Positions 46,101-60,200 are shown, counted from the first letter of the stretch. The stretch: DNA of 64,000 bases from Phallusia mammillata (GCA_003260075.1 QLIY01000373.1:1-64000), one strand, 5' to 3'. Translations and numbers: made by a program. Notes: generated from the letters alone by a model not told the origin.

Positions 46101-49100
46101 ACTTGTAGTTCACTTTGCCCCCCCCCCATGCACATGTGCGGCCCTCGATCCAACTTTGACATTTATAATTGGCCCCACGGTAACAAAGGTTGCCCACCCC
46201 TGATATACTACCTTACAATCCACAACTTCTAATCATGTGAATGCCATCACTTACTGTTGATCGAGAAAAATCAACTTGAAGTCCAAACTCGCTCTGAACA
46301 TGAACATATTGGAACACAGCTTGACGTCGGTTAGTGACGTGGCGGGAAATGATTGGCCGAGCACGACTACCCCGAGGTTGTGGTAACATCCGGCACCCCC
46401 CCCCCCCTGACATTTATAATTGGCCCTACAGTAACAAAGGTTGCCCACCCCCGATATACTACCTTACAATCCACAACTTCTAATCATTCCCCCCCCCCCG
46501 AACCGTCGTACTGGTCGAAAACCACGTAGCGAACTTTGATGTAACCAGTACAATGGATGACCTACAAGCAAGGATAAATTTGACCAAATATCGCAATCTT
46601 CCTGTACTCTTTTTTTCCTTTTTGGTTCAATTTTGATGTAAACACCCCCCCCCCCGAACCGTCGTACTGGTCGAAAACCACGTAGCGAACTTTGATGTAA
46701 CCGGTACAATGGATGACCTGCAAGCAGGAATAAATGTAACCAAATATCATAATTTCCCTGTATTTATTTCCTGCTTGGTTAAATTTGGATGTAAACAGTG
46801 TCAAATTTAGTCATTGCTTAAAACACCATACACGGACTGGAAAGTAATTTAATCATCAACATAACTGCCAAAGAACTGGTGTAGCCTATATTGAATACAT
46901 CATACAGATGTTTCAACAAATTCCTGCACTGTGGATTGAAACATAGATTGTTTAAACGTCTGTATGATGTATTCTATATAGGCTACACCACTTCTTTGGC
47001 AGTTATATGTTTATGATTAATTTAGTCTGTGCTGTTATAGGGAAAATAGTTGCACCTTAACATAAACTATTGCTGTCAGGCATAATAAATAAACGAGTAT
47101 TGCTGTTTCAGTCGTTTTTTTTAATTGAAACTGCTGTAAGAGCATTACTCGTTTATATAGTTAACCAGTTCCTAATTCAAATAGATATTGCACGAACGCA
47201 AATTTCAACCATTTTAACACCGCTTTCAGCGACTATTGATATTGATGGCTACTTTAATAAGGATGGATATTGCTAGTCTACAATAGTTTCATTGACCTTT
47301 TGTTACAAACCTGTATGAATAAATAAAATAAATTCCTGGTGATTGGTAGAGCGAAGTTTGCTATCTTCAAACGAAGCGAAGTACTGACGTTTATATAGGG
47401 TTATTTTCGATTTAAATTCTGTGACATAAATTGGTGGCAAAACCTGTACCATAAATGGTACGATTCCCCCCCCCCGTTTTCAACAAATCTCTACATTCAT
47501 GATGACAACAGTGACTGTTGAAACGTCTGCTTGATGTATTCTATATACACCAGTTCTTTGGCAGTTATGTTTATGATTAAAATAGCCATTGCTGTCATAG
47601 GGAAAATAGTTCACCTTAAAATAAGCTATAGCTGCCAGGCATAATGTATAAACGAGTATTGCTCTTTTCAAAATTAAAACTGCTGGAAGAGCAATACTCG
47701 TTTATATAGTTAACCTTTGTTAGCATGCCCAGTTCCTTATTCAAATAGCCCCCCCCCCAGAGCGAAGTTTGCTATCTTCAAACGAAGCGAAGTACTGACG
47801 TTTATACAGGGTTATTTTTTATTTAAATTCTGTGACATAAATTGGTGGCAAAACCTGTACCATATATGGTACGATCAATCATTGTTATATGCGTTGATGC
47901 TCCTGCTCATTAAGTTTGGGTATATAATGTTAAGGGATTTTTTTACAAAGATGTCAAAAGAGGTACACATGGTGCTTTTTAAATATACCTTGTATCCACC
48001 GCTGGTTAAACCTGCGTTGCGTTTCGCTAAAACACACTTCATTCTTGTAAAGAAACATCTTTCTGCTTCATACTCCCAGCATATCTGCGGATATGACTGA
48101 AATATAATAGTGCAAATATTTCTTGGTGTGAATAAAGCAAGCTGTCAGTTTATACTTGGACCACACAAAATGATGGAGTCAAAACGGCCTGTATATTTAA
48201 GACCAATCACAATGTCAATTTTAACGGATTTAACAAAAGGGCTGGACTTTATCGAGCACTCGTAGGACCTTTGTATTAGCGTTTGTGATCCACAAGTACT
48301 TTCAGTAATGTAGTGTTTTGTTTCAATGCAAAAGCATTAAACCTCTTTAAGTTGTAAATTTTTAGAATGATTGATTTCCGCGGCAAGATGTTTTGCCTTT
48401 TCACCCACATTGACAGTAATAACCGAAAAATATGATTTGATTTCAATGCCACATCAGATAGCTTTGAATGAACCAAGGCCCTTTAACGGCTTAGTAGGGT
48501 TTGGGGTTTGCATCGAACAATGCTTGCAGTTTGTCCACTTTTTCTTTTCGGTGACAAACAGTAGTGAAAACTTGTCACCACAAGACAGATTGCCTTTTTA
48601 CCCACAACGACAGTAAGGTATTGGCGTTAGGTTCTTACCGTGCTGGGAGGTGGCGGGGGTGCTGTTAACACTGCTTTCATTTCATCATGATCCCCGGGAT
48701 GTATGTACTCGTAAACGCTGTTCCCCGTTAATTCAACCTGTATTGAAAACGATACGGGATTTGTGTTGCTTGATAGTATACAGCTAAGATATTTACTTTT
48801 GTGAGCAAAAAAGTATTGCTTTGAAGTATTTGCACATAGTTTGAGATACTTGTTGGTGTTCGTATGTGGCTAAAATATTATCTGTCGTGATTGAAGGAAT
48901 GTTCCTTTGCAGAATTTAAATTTATTTTTCTGCCGCATAACGGCTAAAATTAGTGGGTTTTGGCATTGTCCATCAAACAATTTTCGAGTCCAATTCTCTC
49001 CACTTTTTGGCCCAAAAATTCTTTCTTTACAATAAGCGGCTTTAAATGCAGTATTTTCTTCGTTTTTTATACGTTACCCAATTTGGATTATGCTACTCTT

Positions 49101-52100
49101 GATATAGTCCACAAACTAAAAACCTAAAATACTTTCAACGCTTTTGGATTAGGAATCAGCTAAATTAAAATTTATTGCAGTATGGTGAGACTTTAACGTT
49201 GTTCGGCCAAAAATAGTTCATCAGATTTCTACATAATCTCTTCAACATCTAGTTCACTAACCTGTGACAATCCAAGATGCACAGAAGCAGTTTCGGACAT
49301 GTACATTATTTTCCCATCTGCTCCAAGAACAAACAGAAAACCGTCCAAACTTTGTAGCAGATGTGACGCAAGAAATTGTCGTTCGTGGGTTCGAATCCCA
49401 CCGCCGACATAATGTCCACATGCCGCAGCCCAGTTGTTGTAGTTGTGAGGATATTGAGTTTCTGTGAATGAACACAAACTGGTGTGAAGCTACTACGGGT
49501 AAATAGGAAAATGAATTTAAGTGTAAAGATTATTTTGAGATTTGATTTGTGAGTTTTAATCCCTGACAAAAAAGTTATATAATTATTTCTGGTTACCCTT
49601 ATTCGCTTTGTGCTAAATAAGACTGCATCAGTTTATGTGCAGAGTAAATTTGTTTGCACGCTAAACATTCAAACAGTGCACAATATCATAAGGTCCCCCC
49701 CCCCATAAGACTGCATCAGTTTATGTGCAGAGTAAATTTGTTTGCACGCTAAGCATTGAAACAGTGCACAATAACATAAGGTTATCTGATTATCTGAAAT
49801 AGCAAACTTAACTTTAGACGAAAACGTTTCGTCAATACTATTCCACATATTTTTCATGCACGTTGAGTAAATACGCAAGCTACTTTTAAAGTGCCAAGGT
49901 TTTATCCGTTGCCTTGTGAAAGCGTCAAGTGCAAATAACTATCTATCTAGTGCAGTGGTTCTTAACCTTTTTTTCCTTGTTGCACCCCTTTCAAATCACC
50001 AACCGATTTTCGCACCCCCCTGGGTTTTTGTATTTATATAGAATACACCTATCCAACCCTTAATGATTCAGCATCTCCGCACCCCTGGTTAAGAACCCCT
50101 GATCTAGTGGGAGTATCCATGTGTTAATAGACTTGGATATGTAGGTTTGAATCTACTGTTCTTTTACACACGCTTAACACTGCGTGAAAGGTAAAATATT
50201 CATAACTTCAAGCACTGAAAAATACCTTTGTGTAAATTTTAAGTTCCGTTTTATGCGAACTTAGCAAAACTTTCACCTACATTTAAAAACATCTATGAAA
50301 TCCACCCATCAAAACCCGTAGTTTAATCCCATTTCATTGCGCATAACTTTGCTGTAGACATCACATTTTTTCGCGCATAAAAGCTTGTTGGTTTTGGGCT
50401 CGCGGCTTAGACCGAGAAAGGTCTGCACCTGGCCTCTTCCCAAGCCCTCGCACTAATCCACTCGGCGTAAAGGGTCAACTCGTGAGAGTTATCACACTTC
50501 AAAACCGAACCACCGTCTTTCGCGGCCTTCATCCTACACGCAAACAAAAACCACTAAACGCCGGCGTGTAACATCGCATTGTGACGTCCGACCGGGTGAT
50601 TGTGATGTCACACGCCGTGCTGTGATTCACAAGGGATTAGAGCGCCATCGCGTGTTAGTTGTAGCAACAGCTTGTGTTGTTTTTTCTTACCGATCAAAAC
50701 GCGTTTTCGGGTTTTTCTAAGTGCTGTCACACTTTCCCGAATTCGCCCGTGTGTCTTAAATCAACAATTGCGGAAAGCTGCGTGAGAAGATAGGAAGTTT
50801 TGTTCAACGATTTTGGTTTGAATAAAAGTTGAAACACCAACGTTTGTACTTGATGGCCTTAATTCCTTCCGGAACTTATTCAAGACGCAGATGTGTCTTT
50901 TCTCAGAAGACAAAAACGTAATGCAAACCAATGCACGTGTGCATGGTGGTTTCCTATACTGCGTTTCGATAACTGTCGTTGCTAACACCACGAAACTTCA
51001 GTCATAAAATTTTCTCCAAAGTTTCGAATCCGATTAGCCCCACGTCATACTGTGACGTAACACACCCATAAGTGCGTCACAGATGACGTTGTCAAGTGAA
51101 TAGCCCCACGCCATACAGTCAGGTTTTGTCTTCTGCATGAGTCAATAGTTTGATGTAAAGCTTAAGGGCGGGGACCAAGTTTCGCAAAAATGCGGATTCA
51201 TAGAGATCGCGATGATTTAAACGTTTTGTAAAGTTTATTATGATTTTGTTCATATGATTTCTATAGGACATTCTCATTTCTATTGTTAAATGGTTGTCAT
51301 TTTTGCCTAATGTGCGCCTATTTTAGGGCTTGATTTTGTGACTTTTCGTTCGGAAAGGTTTGAGATTGTCGGGCAAAATGTTGTTCTTTAATTCATTGGT
51401 GTTTTTAACCTACTTTTTAAATTTTGTCACAAATAGTTTAATTGGTGACATTACTGGGTGGCACCCGATATTTTGAAAGGAGAAAAGTGGTTTAAAGTGA
51501 ACCACAGAAGCATTTGAAAACCTCACCCCAATATATACACAAGACCGGGATTTGCTTACCAAAATGCAAACTGGCATTGTTAGGAAACTTTATGAGGTTT
51601 ATGAACGGCCAATAAAATGACAATGTTTGAAGTTCAAGTTATCTATTCTACTAATATAAAGCGAAGGCGTTGCTGTGCTCCTTGAACTGTTATCTAAAAA
51701 GAGAATTCAAACTGAGATTATGTATTTAGCCGTTTTTACACAATATTAGTGTCAGACTACAGATGTCTTAAATTCCATTACGTTTTCAGCATGACGCAAC
51801 CCCAGCCCAGGTATACACGCTCGGAAATTTCAAAAGTCTGCAGAAAAAAAATGCAAATCGTAAAGAAACAATAATTGTACTATGTTTGTTTCCATACGGG
51901 TTTCTCTTACCCCGTGTTTTGTGCTTGCTTACAGGTACGGATGGTGCTGTTAAAGCAAAATATATAAGATCTTAAGGACGAATGACATAATGTTTTTCAC
52001 TTAAATGGATCGTAATTTTTTTTTAAATTTCTTAAAAAAGCTAAACCCTTTTTAAATCCAATAGTCCAATGTCATATAATTTGTTGTTTTCACGATTAAC

Positions 52101-55100
52101 CCAACTTTATACCATAAAGCGTGATCCCAACCGTTCTAAAAAACAAAATGGCGTCGGTTTGTCAACAAAGCCTCGTACCGCCGCCCAGCGTTTGAACAGG
52201 TGTGCCCGGGCCATTGTGACAGCACAATGACTAATAGCTCGCCGCGTTCGCGATTTCGCCCTTCTGATTTTTGCCGTAATCCTATGTTTGTTTTCTGTTG
52301 TGCCTCGCCGGATTGGATACACGTCACTCTATGACGCTTACTGGATTGTGAAACTGGCTTTAATTGTTGTCTTATTTCACAAACTTCGCGAACATTTGCG
52401 TTCGATTTTTTTAGTTGGCAGAAATAAGTCTTAAATAAATAAAAAAACTCTAATGCATGTCGCCAGAAGAAGTTGACTAAATCAGTTTTTGTATTGATAG
52501 TTTTGTTAGTATAACTGACTATTGCCTAAAAGAAGTTCTTTTTTAAAGGAAACTGTTTATGTTTAAAGGTTTAGGCGTATAGTGATTTTTTTCTGAAGTT
52601 ACCATTAACAATGTTTTCCCCCCCCCCGCCTAAAAGAAGTTCTTTTTTAAAGGAAACTGTTTATGTTTAAAGGTTGGGCCTAGTGATTTTTTTCTGAAGT
52701 TACCATTAACAATGTTTACCATAGTTGGCATAGTAAAAGCGTCATCCTTTTAAGACCAATAATACTTTTATGTTAGATTTTTTGTATCCTCCATAGTAAT
52801 GTCGTTGTTTGCATAAAAATTCTTCTTTTAATAAGCCTGTTTGACGCTTTGGTATAAGGCTGTATTAAATGTAAAAGCGACGGCAAATACCATGAGACTA
52901 AGTGCTTCAGTAAGCCACATACCATTGAGAGTAATTGAAATGCGTTTCAATGATTTAAAAATATTTTTTTTACGTTTAAAGTGTAAAAAAGGGAAGTTTA
53001 AAGTGAAAAAAGGGAATATCATATTAATACAAAAACTGTAATAATGTACATTGGATTAAACTGAATATCAGTTTACCAAAACTGGATATTGGCGTAAAAA
53101 ACAATATCCAGATTTTGGTTTCCGAATGGGCGTTGTGCATTGAAACCTCATCTCCGAACAAAAGACGTTTGTTAATGGAATCATGACAAGATGACATGTG
53201 TGATAATTTACACCGCGACAAAGTGTTTCCCAAACTCGAGGCCTTAGCCTTCCACAATCAAATAAAGCTATGGGAAATAACCAATTAAAAGCTTTCGCCC
53301 AGCAGCTCATGCACCTGGCCTAAAACCAAGAACTCTCGCCCAAGAGCAACTGAAAAAGCCGACTTCTGTTTACACTGGGATTAGTAAGCGCAAGCACCTC
53401 CCGCTATTTGCTCACCTAAGTGTGCGTTTATTAATATTTGCCCGGTGGCCCGACCTTCCTGCTCCAAAGTTTGCCTTGCTACAGCTTGCACCTGCTACGA
53501 GTTGAGTTGTGCTTTAGGGTTGACTTGGAGATTACTCTGGTTTAATTTTCCACCGTGTTGGCGTTGCCAGTTGGCCCTTGTGATTAATTAATTTCAAGCT
53601 GGGATTCTATCTTGAAAGTCAACCTTGTGGTTTAATGGCTTCTATATTATTTTTCTCGTCATACAGGACAGAGTTTTAGCATTGTAAGGGTTCCACGGAA
53701 CATCCAAACACAAGAACACCTTCGAAAATGCTTTGCATAAAACTTAAAGTTCAAACAACTCATTTGTTTTCTTTATTTTTCAAAAGCAACGCCCACAACT
53801 TTTAATTTATAATTGCTTGATTTGAAAACTTCAAATGTTTAAGGCCATACAAATATTTACAGTATACTGCTGGTATTTCAACTACCAATTTCAGAACTTT
53901 TTTGTTTCAAAGACTTTTATGCTGAGTTGGAAAAAAATCATGGACACAAAAACTGAACGTTTAAACTTTGAGTTGGGGTTTAAACAGTTACAGGACCCAC
54001 TCGGATTACCTTGCAAACTATCTTTACCCGCCAACAATCCAATTTTCTCATTAGGTCATAAAAATAACTTCTTAACTCTATTCTTATCCCATCTACTACC
54101 TGCAAAGACGATTTTGCCTAAACGTCTGGGTCTTGTTTTAACCTGTTTGAACACTTCAGTTGTTTGCGACTAAGATTAAAAGTTTATCCTCAACCGACAG
54201 AAGTCAGTTTTGTTACGTTTCACATTTGGGTTAAAGGTGACTTTTTTGCGGGAATCGGAGCGCTGAAACCCGGCCGATTGATATCGGACACCCCAAGGTG
54301 CGCGAGCGCTTAGATAAAAGAGAAAATGGACACCGTTGTGTAAATGCAGATCCACGCTTCATTTCCAAGATTGCCGACCATTCAGTTNTAAGATTAAAAG
54401 TTTATCCTCAACCGACAGAAGCCAGTTTTGTTACGTTTCACATTTGGGTTAAAGGTGACTTTTTTGCGGGAATCGGAGCGCTGAAACCCGGCCGATTGAT
54501 ATCGGACACCCCAAGGTGCGCGAGCGCTTAGATAAAAGAGAAAATGGACACCGTTGTGTAAATGCAGATCCACGCTTCATTTCCAAGATTGCCGACCATT
54601 CAGTTTAGGCTTTCAAGCACCGACGCACGACCAAACGAAATACGCCACCTCTTTGGGCTATTGTCACATTTTTAGACTTTGATGTTGGCTTGTCCTTAAA
54701 AAGGTCCGAGTATGCTGTTGTTGTGAAACAAAAATACCTTTGGTAAATTTGTGACAACTGTGTTTTTTTGCGTTAAACCAAGAATCAAAGGTCTGTAACT
54801 CCTAATTTTATATTGTTATAATTAAACTGATTTCAAACGCTTCAACTGAATTAGGGCCATATTAAACTTGTCCATAGTTAAATAAAAAAGAATATTTGGC
54901 TGTTTCTAAATATTTTACAAAAGTTAGCATTCCACTGGTATTTAGATGTTTTTGCTAAAATTAAAAGGCCATGGACAAACTTCGAACACAAAAGGTTTCA
55001 TGTAATTGCCACTTTTGGCTGGACTTGAGGACTTGACTTTGGGGGCGTTGGCTTTTGTTTAATTGAAATCTCCAAATGCGTAACGTTTTAACTTCGACAT

Positions 55101-57276
55101 GTTGCAATGTTTGTTGCTTGTTAAACATAAGTTGCCAAGTTTGTGCCGGAAAACAGCGTCTGCTCTTGCGACCCCAGGAGAGCTTGAATCCTGCAGCGCT
55201 CCTCACAATACGAGTGATACAATCTCGAGATCACTTCAGCCCAAGTTTTAGTGTCTGTGCCCGCGCCCGCGCCCGCACGAAATCAAACGGGTTTCCGCGA
55301 AGATTTTTATCTCCTTCTTGCTATTTGCACAGTGGCGAACCTGTCTAAAGCGTCCTCTCTATGTCAAGGTCAAATTGGCCTGTAAATTGAAGCCTGCTGG
55401 TCATGCGCTTTAACTTAAGACTCGTTGTAACGTGGGAGGCTTCTGAACCCCCCCCCCCTATTTGCACAGTGGCGAACCTGTCTAAAGCGTCCTCTCTATG
55501 TCAAGGCCAAATTGGCCTGGAAATTGAAGCACTTTAACTTAAGACTCGTTGTAACGTGGGAGGCTTCTGAACATGATCTCGCAGACATGGGATTAATCAT
55601 CACGACTTGCTGTGGAAATGTGAACCGAAATCGTGCAATAGTTTCCAACTCTGGTGTAGTAAGTTTACCACACATACAATGAATGCCACATTACTCTTGT
55701 AGCTGATACAATGCTGTTCACGCTGGCACGTTTGTAGAAAAACTATGCCAACTTGTATTCGCTATGCAGATGACAAGCGTAATATATCCGTTAATTCCAA
55801 CTGCCTGAAGAATCTTTTTTGCTTGGAATAATGTTAAGTGATAGTTCTAAAGCCAAACAAGTAAATTTGTTGGCAACGAATCATTACGATCAGTTGTATT
55901 TTAGCCTAAGGTTCCAATTCTAACAATCTGTTTGCACTTTTGCACCAATGAACCACAAAACCACACCGCAAAATCATTGAAATATCGTTCAATAGAATTA
56001 GCTGAATAGGTAATAAATAATTGCGTGATATTAATTGAAAGCTTTAAATCATTTGGAAACGCATTCTCATGCTTACCAATAATAACGACAAATTACTCCA
56101 TGACTAGATTATATCAAAAGTTGTATATATATATTCGATTAAAAACGGTCAAGTTAGTAAATCATTATTCAGTTGGAAAGTTTGACACCAAATACATTTG
56201 AAAAACTGTTAGGACCGGATGACCAATTCTCTTTTCAATATTACTAAGTTGAATGTAAAAGCGACTTTTCAACTCATTAATACCCTTCACCTCCAATTCC
56301 ATTTTATGCTACGGTTTACTTATATCGCTGTATATCTTAGTTCGTGCGTAACATATGTCACACAGCATTGATTTATCGCATATCTTTCATCAGAACTCAC
56401 TATAACTCTCGCTTTTGGAAACAACTTAAGCTTAACTTCAATCTGTTCGGATAGAGTTGACATCCTTATCACATTATTCAGGTTTTAGGTATTGTTTACT
56501 TAAATTTGTGGCTCGTTCAGTCAAAACTTGATCGATTGTGTACTACAGATCAGGTGTTAAGAGCTAGATTATTTACAAACTATACTTTCCTTGCATAGGT
56601 TTAAACTTTAAACCTATCATTGTCATGAGATATTGAAAAATTCGCAAAAATATCCTTATTTTTTAAATATTTATTTTTTTATAGAGATTGCAATGTGAAA
56701 CAGTTCAGATATTAAATTGACCAGCATTAATTGCGTTTTTGTCTAAATGTAACGACATTAGCTTTGTATGTCAGTTTAAGGCTTGTTGTGCTTTATTTTA
56801 TTATCATAAAAGTTTTTTGGATACATTTTAACCTTAATTTGGAAGCATAAAAGTCACCAATTTTTTGAAGCAGAAACATCAAAATATGAAAAAATATCCC
56901 TAATATTGCACAAAATTCCCGATGTCCCAGTGCCTTTAGTCCCTAAACGGAAATCGTTTGTTTAAAAGTGCGAGAGAAAACTAAAATCTCAGTTTCAGAA
57001 CATTTGCGGCTCCCAATTTTATCACAAATTCTCAATCTAAGGTGTTGTCACCCTTGTATATACAGTAGGCATAGATGACATGGCTCCCTACTTCAACTTA
57101 CCTTTGGGTAAAATGTGTCGCATCTTGAGGTAGCTGGCGGTCAGTCTGATCACTGAAGCTTTGTCGAGTTGCGCTGCAATGGCTGGTGGAAGGGGTAGAA
57201 GCTTGGCTAACTCGGAAAACTCGGAATTCTCCTTTTCCCGTCGACTTCGAGCTGCAGTTTTGGATTTTTCTTTCAT
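43103..57276 (-). CDS. sim: bHLH-PAS transcription factor, single-minded class
   Basis: Exons in transcript order: 57276-57102 (bHLH), 49461-49262, 48737-48639, 48096-47989, 46717-46656 joined to 46398-46255, 45348-45242, 44961-44814, 44584-43840 and 43422-43103 (stop). The bHLH starts [17 protein letters not shown] with [23 protein letters not shown] holds [47 protein letters not shown] and [23 protein letters not shown] holds [38 protein letters not shown] and [23 protein letters not shown] and the KRNAGLT segment point to SIM rather than NPAS1/3. The family works as a heterodimer with ARNT-type partners in midline and neural fate. The C-terminal region is Ser-rich, with long histidine runs. 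The PAS exon and the C-terminal exon are each broken by poly-C duplications in this assembly. The first coding intron is 7.6 kb. Confidence 0.9.
44215..44457 (-). repeat. Poly-C duplication inside the sim C-terminal exon
   Basis: About 44215-44330 recurs at 44341-44457, both encoding [19 protein letters not shown] on the minus strand. The C-run breaks the frame, so a single copy is expected in the real exon. Confidence 0.78.
45667..45873 (+). mobile_element. hAT-like MITE, CAGTGGTCGGCAAG family
   Basis: Ends CAGTGGTCGGCAAG and GGTTGCCGACCCCTG; CCGGTCCGT occurs twice inside. Located in a sim intron. Confidence 0.65.
45931..46202 (+). mobile_element. hAT-like MITE, CAGGGGTGGGCAACC family
   Basis: Ends CAGGGGTGGGCAACC and GGTTGCCCACCCCTG with TATACTA on both sides as a likely target duplication. 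A C-run at about 46118 lies inside. Confidence 0.72.
46160..46800 (-). repeat. Double poly-C duplication splitting a sim PAS exon
   Basis: 46160-46240 recurs at 46408-46487, and 46500-46644 recurs at 46656-46800. The exon half [20 protein letters not shown] exists twice, separated from its other half [15 protein letters not shown] by C-runs and intron sequence. The natural exon probably has a short G-run at this spot. Confidence 0.8.
46849..47020. mobile_element. Palindromic MITE
   Basis: Left arm TAATCATCAACATAACTGCC...GTGTAGCCTATAT is the near reverse complement of the right arm ending GGCAGTTATATGTTTATGATTA. A fragment of the same family is at 47515-47580. Confidence 0.68.
47055..47880. 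repeat. Repeat-rich sim intron with poly-C duplication and hairpin elements
   Basis: 47341-47465 recurs at 47759-47880 around C-runs. Two inverted elements with ACGAGTATTGCT ends (47090-47160, 47650-47705) flank a hammerhead-like hairpin at 47500-47524. Confidence 0.6.
49370..49410 (+). other. tRNA-like T-arm fragment inside a sim exon
   Basis: GTGGGTTCGAATCCCAC is a perfect T-stem and loop followed by CGCCGAC, as in a tRNA 3' end; no 5' half is present. On the minus strand it reads [12 protein letters not shown] in frame just before [10 protein letters not shown] of PAS-A. Confidence 0.6.
49953..50101 (+). mobile_element. hAT-like MITE, CAGTGGTTCTTAACC family
   Basis: Ends CAGTGGTTCTTAACC and GGTTAAGAACCCCTG, about 150 bp, with GCACCCC motifs at both sides. 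Confidence 0.7.
54171..54606 (+). repeat. Near-exact tandem copy separated by n
   Basis: 54171-54386 and 54388-54606 are almost identical, with an n at 54387. This looks like an unmerged overlap of two contigs. Confidence 0.78.
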
Positions 57277-60200
57277 TTTGTCCTCGCTAAAAACACACCA
57301 GTCGATAATGGTAAGCATTTTGGCAGCCAGAACAGGGATGAAGTTTAAATTTTGCCACAACTTGCATTTAACCGCAACACGTTGTAGAATTATGGCGTAA
57401 TAACATGACGTTTTCGACTCGTTATTGCATGTTTTTCCGCACTGACTCCAAATTTAAAATTAAAAAAACGAGAATGCTTCTCATTGTTTCAACAAACACT
57501 AACACAATAAATATAGATTTAACCTAATATTATGGCGTAATTAGGCCTACATGACGTTTTCGCCGCGCTTTTTCGGGTGTTTTATCGGTCTGGCTTCTAC
57601 GATAACCGTTTTGATGCAAAAAATGCCTCTTCTAGTTTGCAATACACCAGACAGTAACACAATAATAGCATATGTTTCTAGCCATATCTGTTGTTTCTAA
57701 GTCATATTGGTCTATGTTCAACTTTATCGAGCGCTGCGCTTAGTTATTTAGCAAAACCGTATGCTTTCCGAATCCTACAGATCACAAAATCAATTTTCTT
57801 TACTACGTTCAAAACTTTCTCAATTCGAAGAAAACACTGACACATACGCACAAACCTGATATATCTACTTCTGTCAAACCCTTTGCAGTAGAATGAAACA
57901 AATTTGTTGGACTTTTCTTATAAATGAGTCGACACCATTGCAACCGTTTTATCTGATCCACTTACTGCACATATTTGACAAAACGCATCCAATCGTAATA
58001 TTAATTCCATTATTCTGCACAGTAGGTTACTTGCATCATTAACATACAGGTGCGCTGGCGATTTCAAACGTTTCTTTGTTTTTCCCTAATTGCTCGGAAA
58101 TATTAAGTCGCAGTTTAAAAACGTAAACAAAGTCGATTAAAACATTTATTGTCACAAAATCGACGATAAAATGCTTGTCGGTGGTGAGTCATTATCTTAT
58201 TAGGTTAAACACAAAGTGTTGGCCGATTAAAACATTTCATCAAAAATTTTTGTTGTACATCTTAATGACCTTTATCGAAATATTCGGTTAACTAAAAATG
58301 TCTGGTTAGTTGCTGGTAGTATTACGAAAATGTATCAATTCGGACTTTATTTTTGTATGCTTGAAGGAATGAACGGCAGCATACTGGAATGTGATTAGAC
58401 TTACAATTAATAATTGTTTGTAAATTTATTTAAAATTTATGATTGTACTGCTCAATATAGCGCTCACGAACGACGTTGTTTAACAAACGGTTTGGTAATA
58501 GTGTTTTTGAACAGAACTATTCTGTTTATGGTTTTAAACTTTTTGACATTTAGCTTTGAACCGTGTCACAAACATATGAACTCTTTTGAACCTAAACCGG
58601 TTTTAAAAACGCAAGTGCTCGCCATTCAACGATGTTGTTTCAGTAAACGTTTTGTTGGAACCCCCCCCCCCCTGGAATGTGATTAGACTTACAATTAATA
58701 ATTGTTTGTAAATTTATTTGAAACTTATGATGATTGTACTGCTCAATATAGCGCTTACGAACGACGTTGTTTTAGTAAACGGTTTGTTAATAGTGTTTTT
58801 GAACAGAACTATTCTGTTTATGGCTTTAAACTTTTTGACATTTAGCTTTGAACCGTGACACAAACATATGAACTCTTTTGAACCTAAACCGAATTTAAAA
58901 ACGAAAGTAGCCTACTAGCCATTCAACGATGTAGTTTCAGTAAACGTTTTGTTGGAAACCCCCCCCCCCATTTATTTCACATTATACATTGCCCTACATC
59001 GTTCTGTGAAAAAAGTAAAATAAAGTTATTTTAGAAACTTGCATCTTTAGATTAGTTTAAATCTAGCTTTGAAATTATATCAGCAAACAAACTTTGCTAA
59101 ACACGCAATGATAAAAAGCACAGATATACGGTGCCTAACATCTGCTGCACCACTATGCATACCCCCCCCCCAAAATGTACAGAATTTTTATGTTGTTAAT
59201 AGTTTGTTTGATTTTAGTTGTGATATTTCGCTTCAAACCGCGCGCATACATATTAGCACTTAGAACTAAACTGATTTAAAAAAACTGAAGTACTCGCCTC
59301 TGATGATGAATGGCCAATCCACAATTCTGGTCCTGAATCTTCATTTTGTACATTTTACTCGATACTTTTTTCATGTCAGGAAATCTGAGGTCTTTATTGC
59401 CCCCCCCCCATGAATGGCCAATCCACAATTCTGGTCCTGAATCTTCATTTTGTACATCTTATTCGGTACTTTTTTCATGTCAGAAAATCTAAGGTCTTTA
59501 TCTCAACCATTTATTTCACATTATACATTGCCCTACATCGTTCTGTGAAAAAAGTTTTGTAAAATAAAGTTATGTTAAAAAATGGCATATTTTCGATTAG
59601 TTTAAATTTAGCTTTGAAATTATGTCAACAAATAAACTTTGATCGATAAAAACACAATGACAAAAAGCACGGTTATGCGGTGCATAACATCTCCTGCAAC
59701 AACACGCATACAGCTAAGTGCATGTTCGAATTAGTTGCTTTTTAATGATAAGACTAATCGAAACCTATTCTGGCCCTGGCGTATGCCTTTGTGTGGTGTA
59801 GGTTAGTGAGAAAACGCTACTGCTGGGTTGCATTCCTCCCAAACTGGCAACAGGTTTTTCAATCCAAACAACATTCACAGTTCTTTCGAATTTAAACTCA
59901 AATTTCAAATACAATAAATTCCTTACGGTCCATTGAAATCCATATCTCACTAATTTAACACTAGAAGTAATCTAGTGTCATAAGAGTTCAGTTCCCCTTA
60001 CGTTGTGCTTGTATTGGGTGAACGTTGGATGTACGTAGGAAAGCAAAACGTACCTGGCTCTATTTATTTACTTAAGCTTCGTGCTTTGCTGGGACCTAAG
60101 TTGACCAAATCCAGCCTCAATGATCCGCGATGTTCTTTTAATCTGTCGACAATAGCGTTCCCGCGTACGTTATGATACCGATATTAGGCGAACGCGTTTA

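Larger units (their letters stand above)
49462..57101 (-). other. 7.6 kb first coding intron of sim
   Basis: Holds poly-C duplications (49617-49785, 52522-52720, 55319-55572), an exact tandem copy around an n (54171-54606) and a hAT-like element (49953-50101). No other exon is supported. Long first introns of developmental regulators often hold enhancers, but no specific site is claimed. Confidence 0.5.

Noticed and set aside
49306..49569. Minus-strand ORF containing VGFEPTND
   Set aside because: This is the usual false peptide encoded opposite a tRNA T-arm and is out of frame with the PAS exon.
53835..54173. 112-residue plus-strand ORF in the sim intron
   Set aside because: Low-complexity composition, no domain, no splice-site context; not supported as a gene.
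43103..57276. NPAS1/3 (trachealess) identity for the bHLH-PAS gene
   Set aside because: MKEKSK start and [14 protein letters not shown] in PAS-A match the SIM class better.
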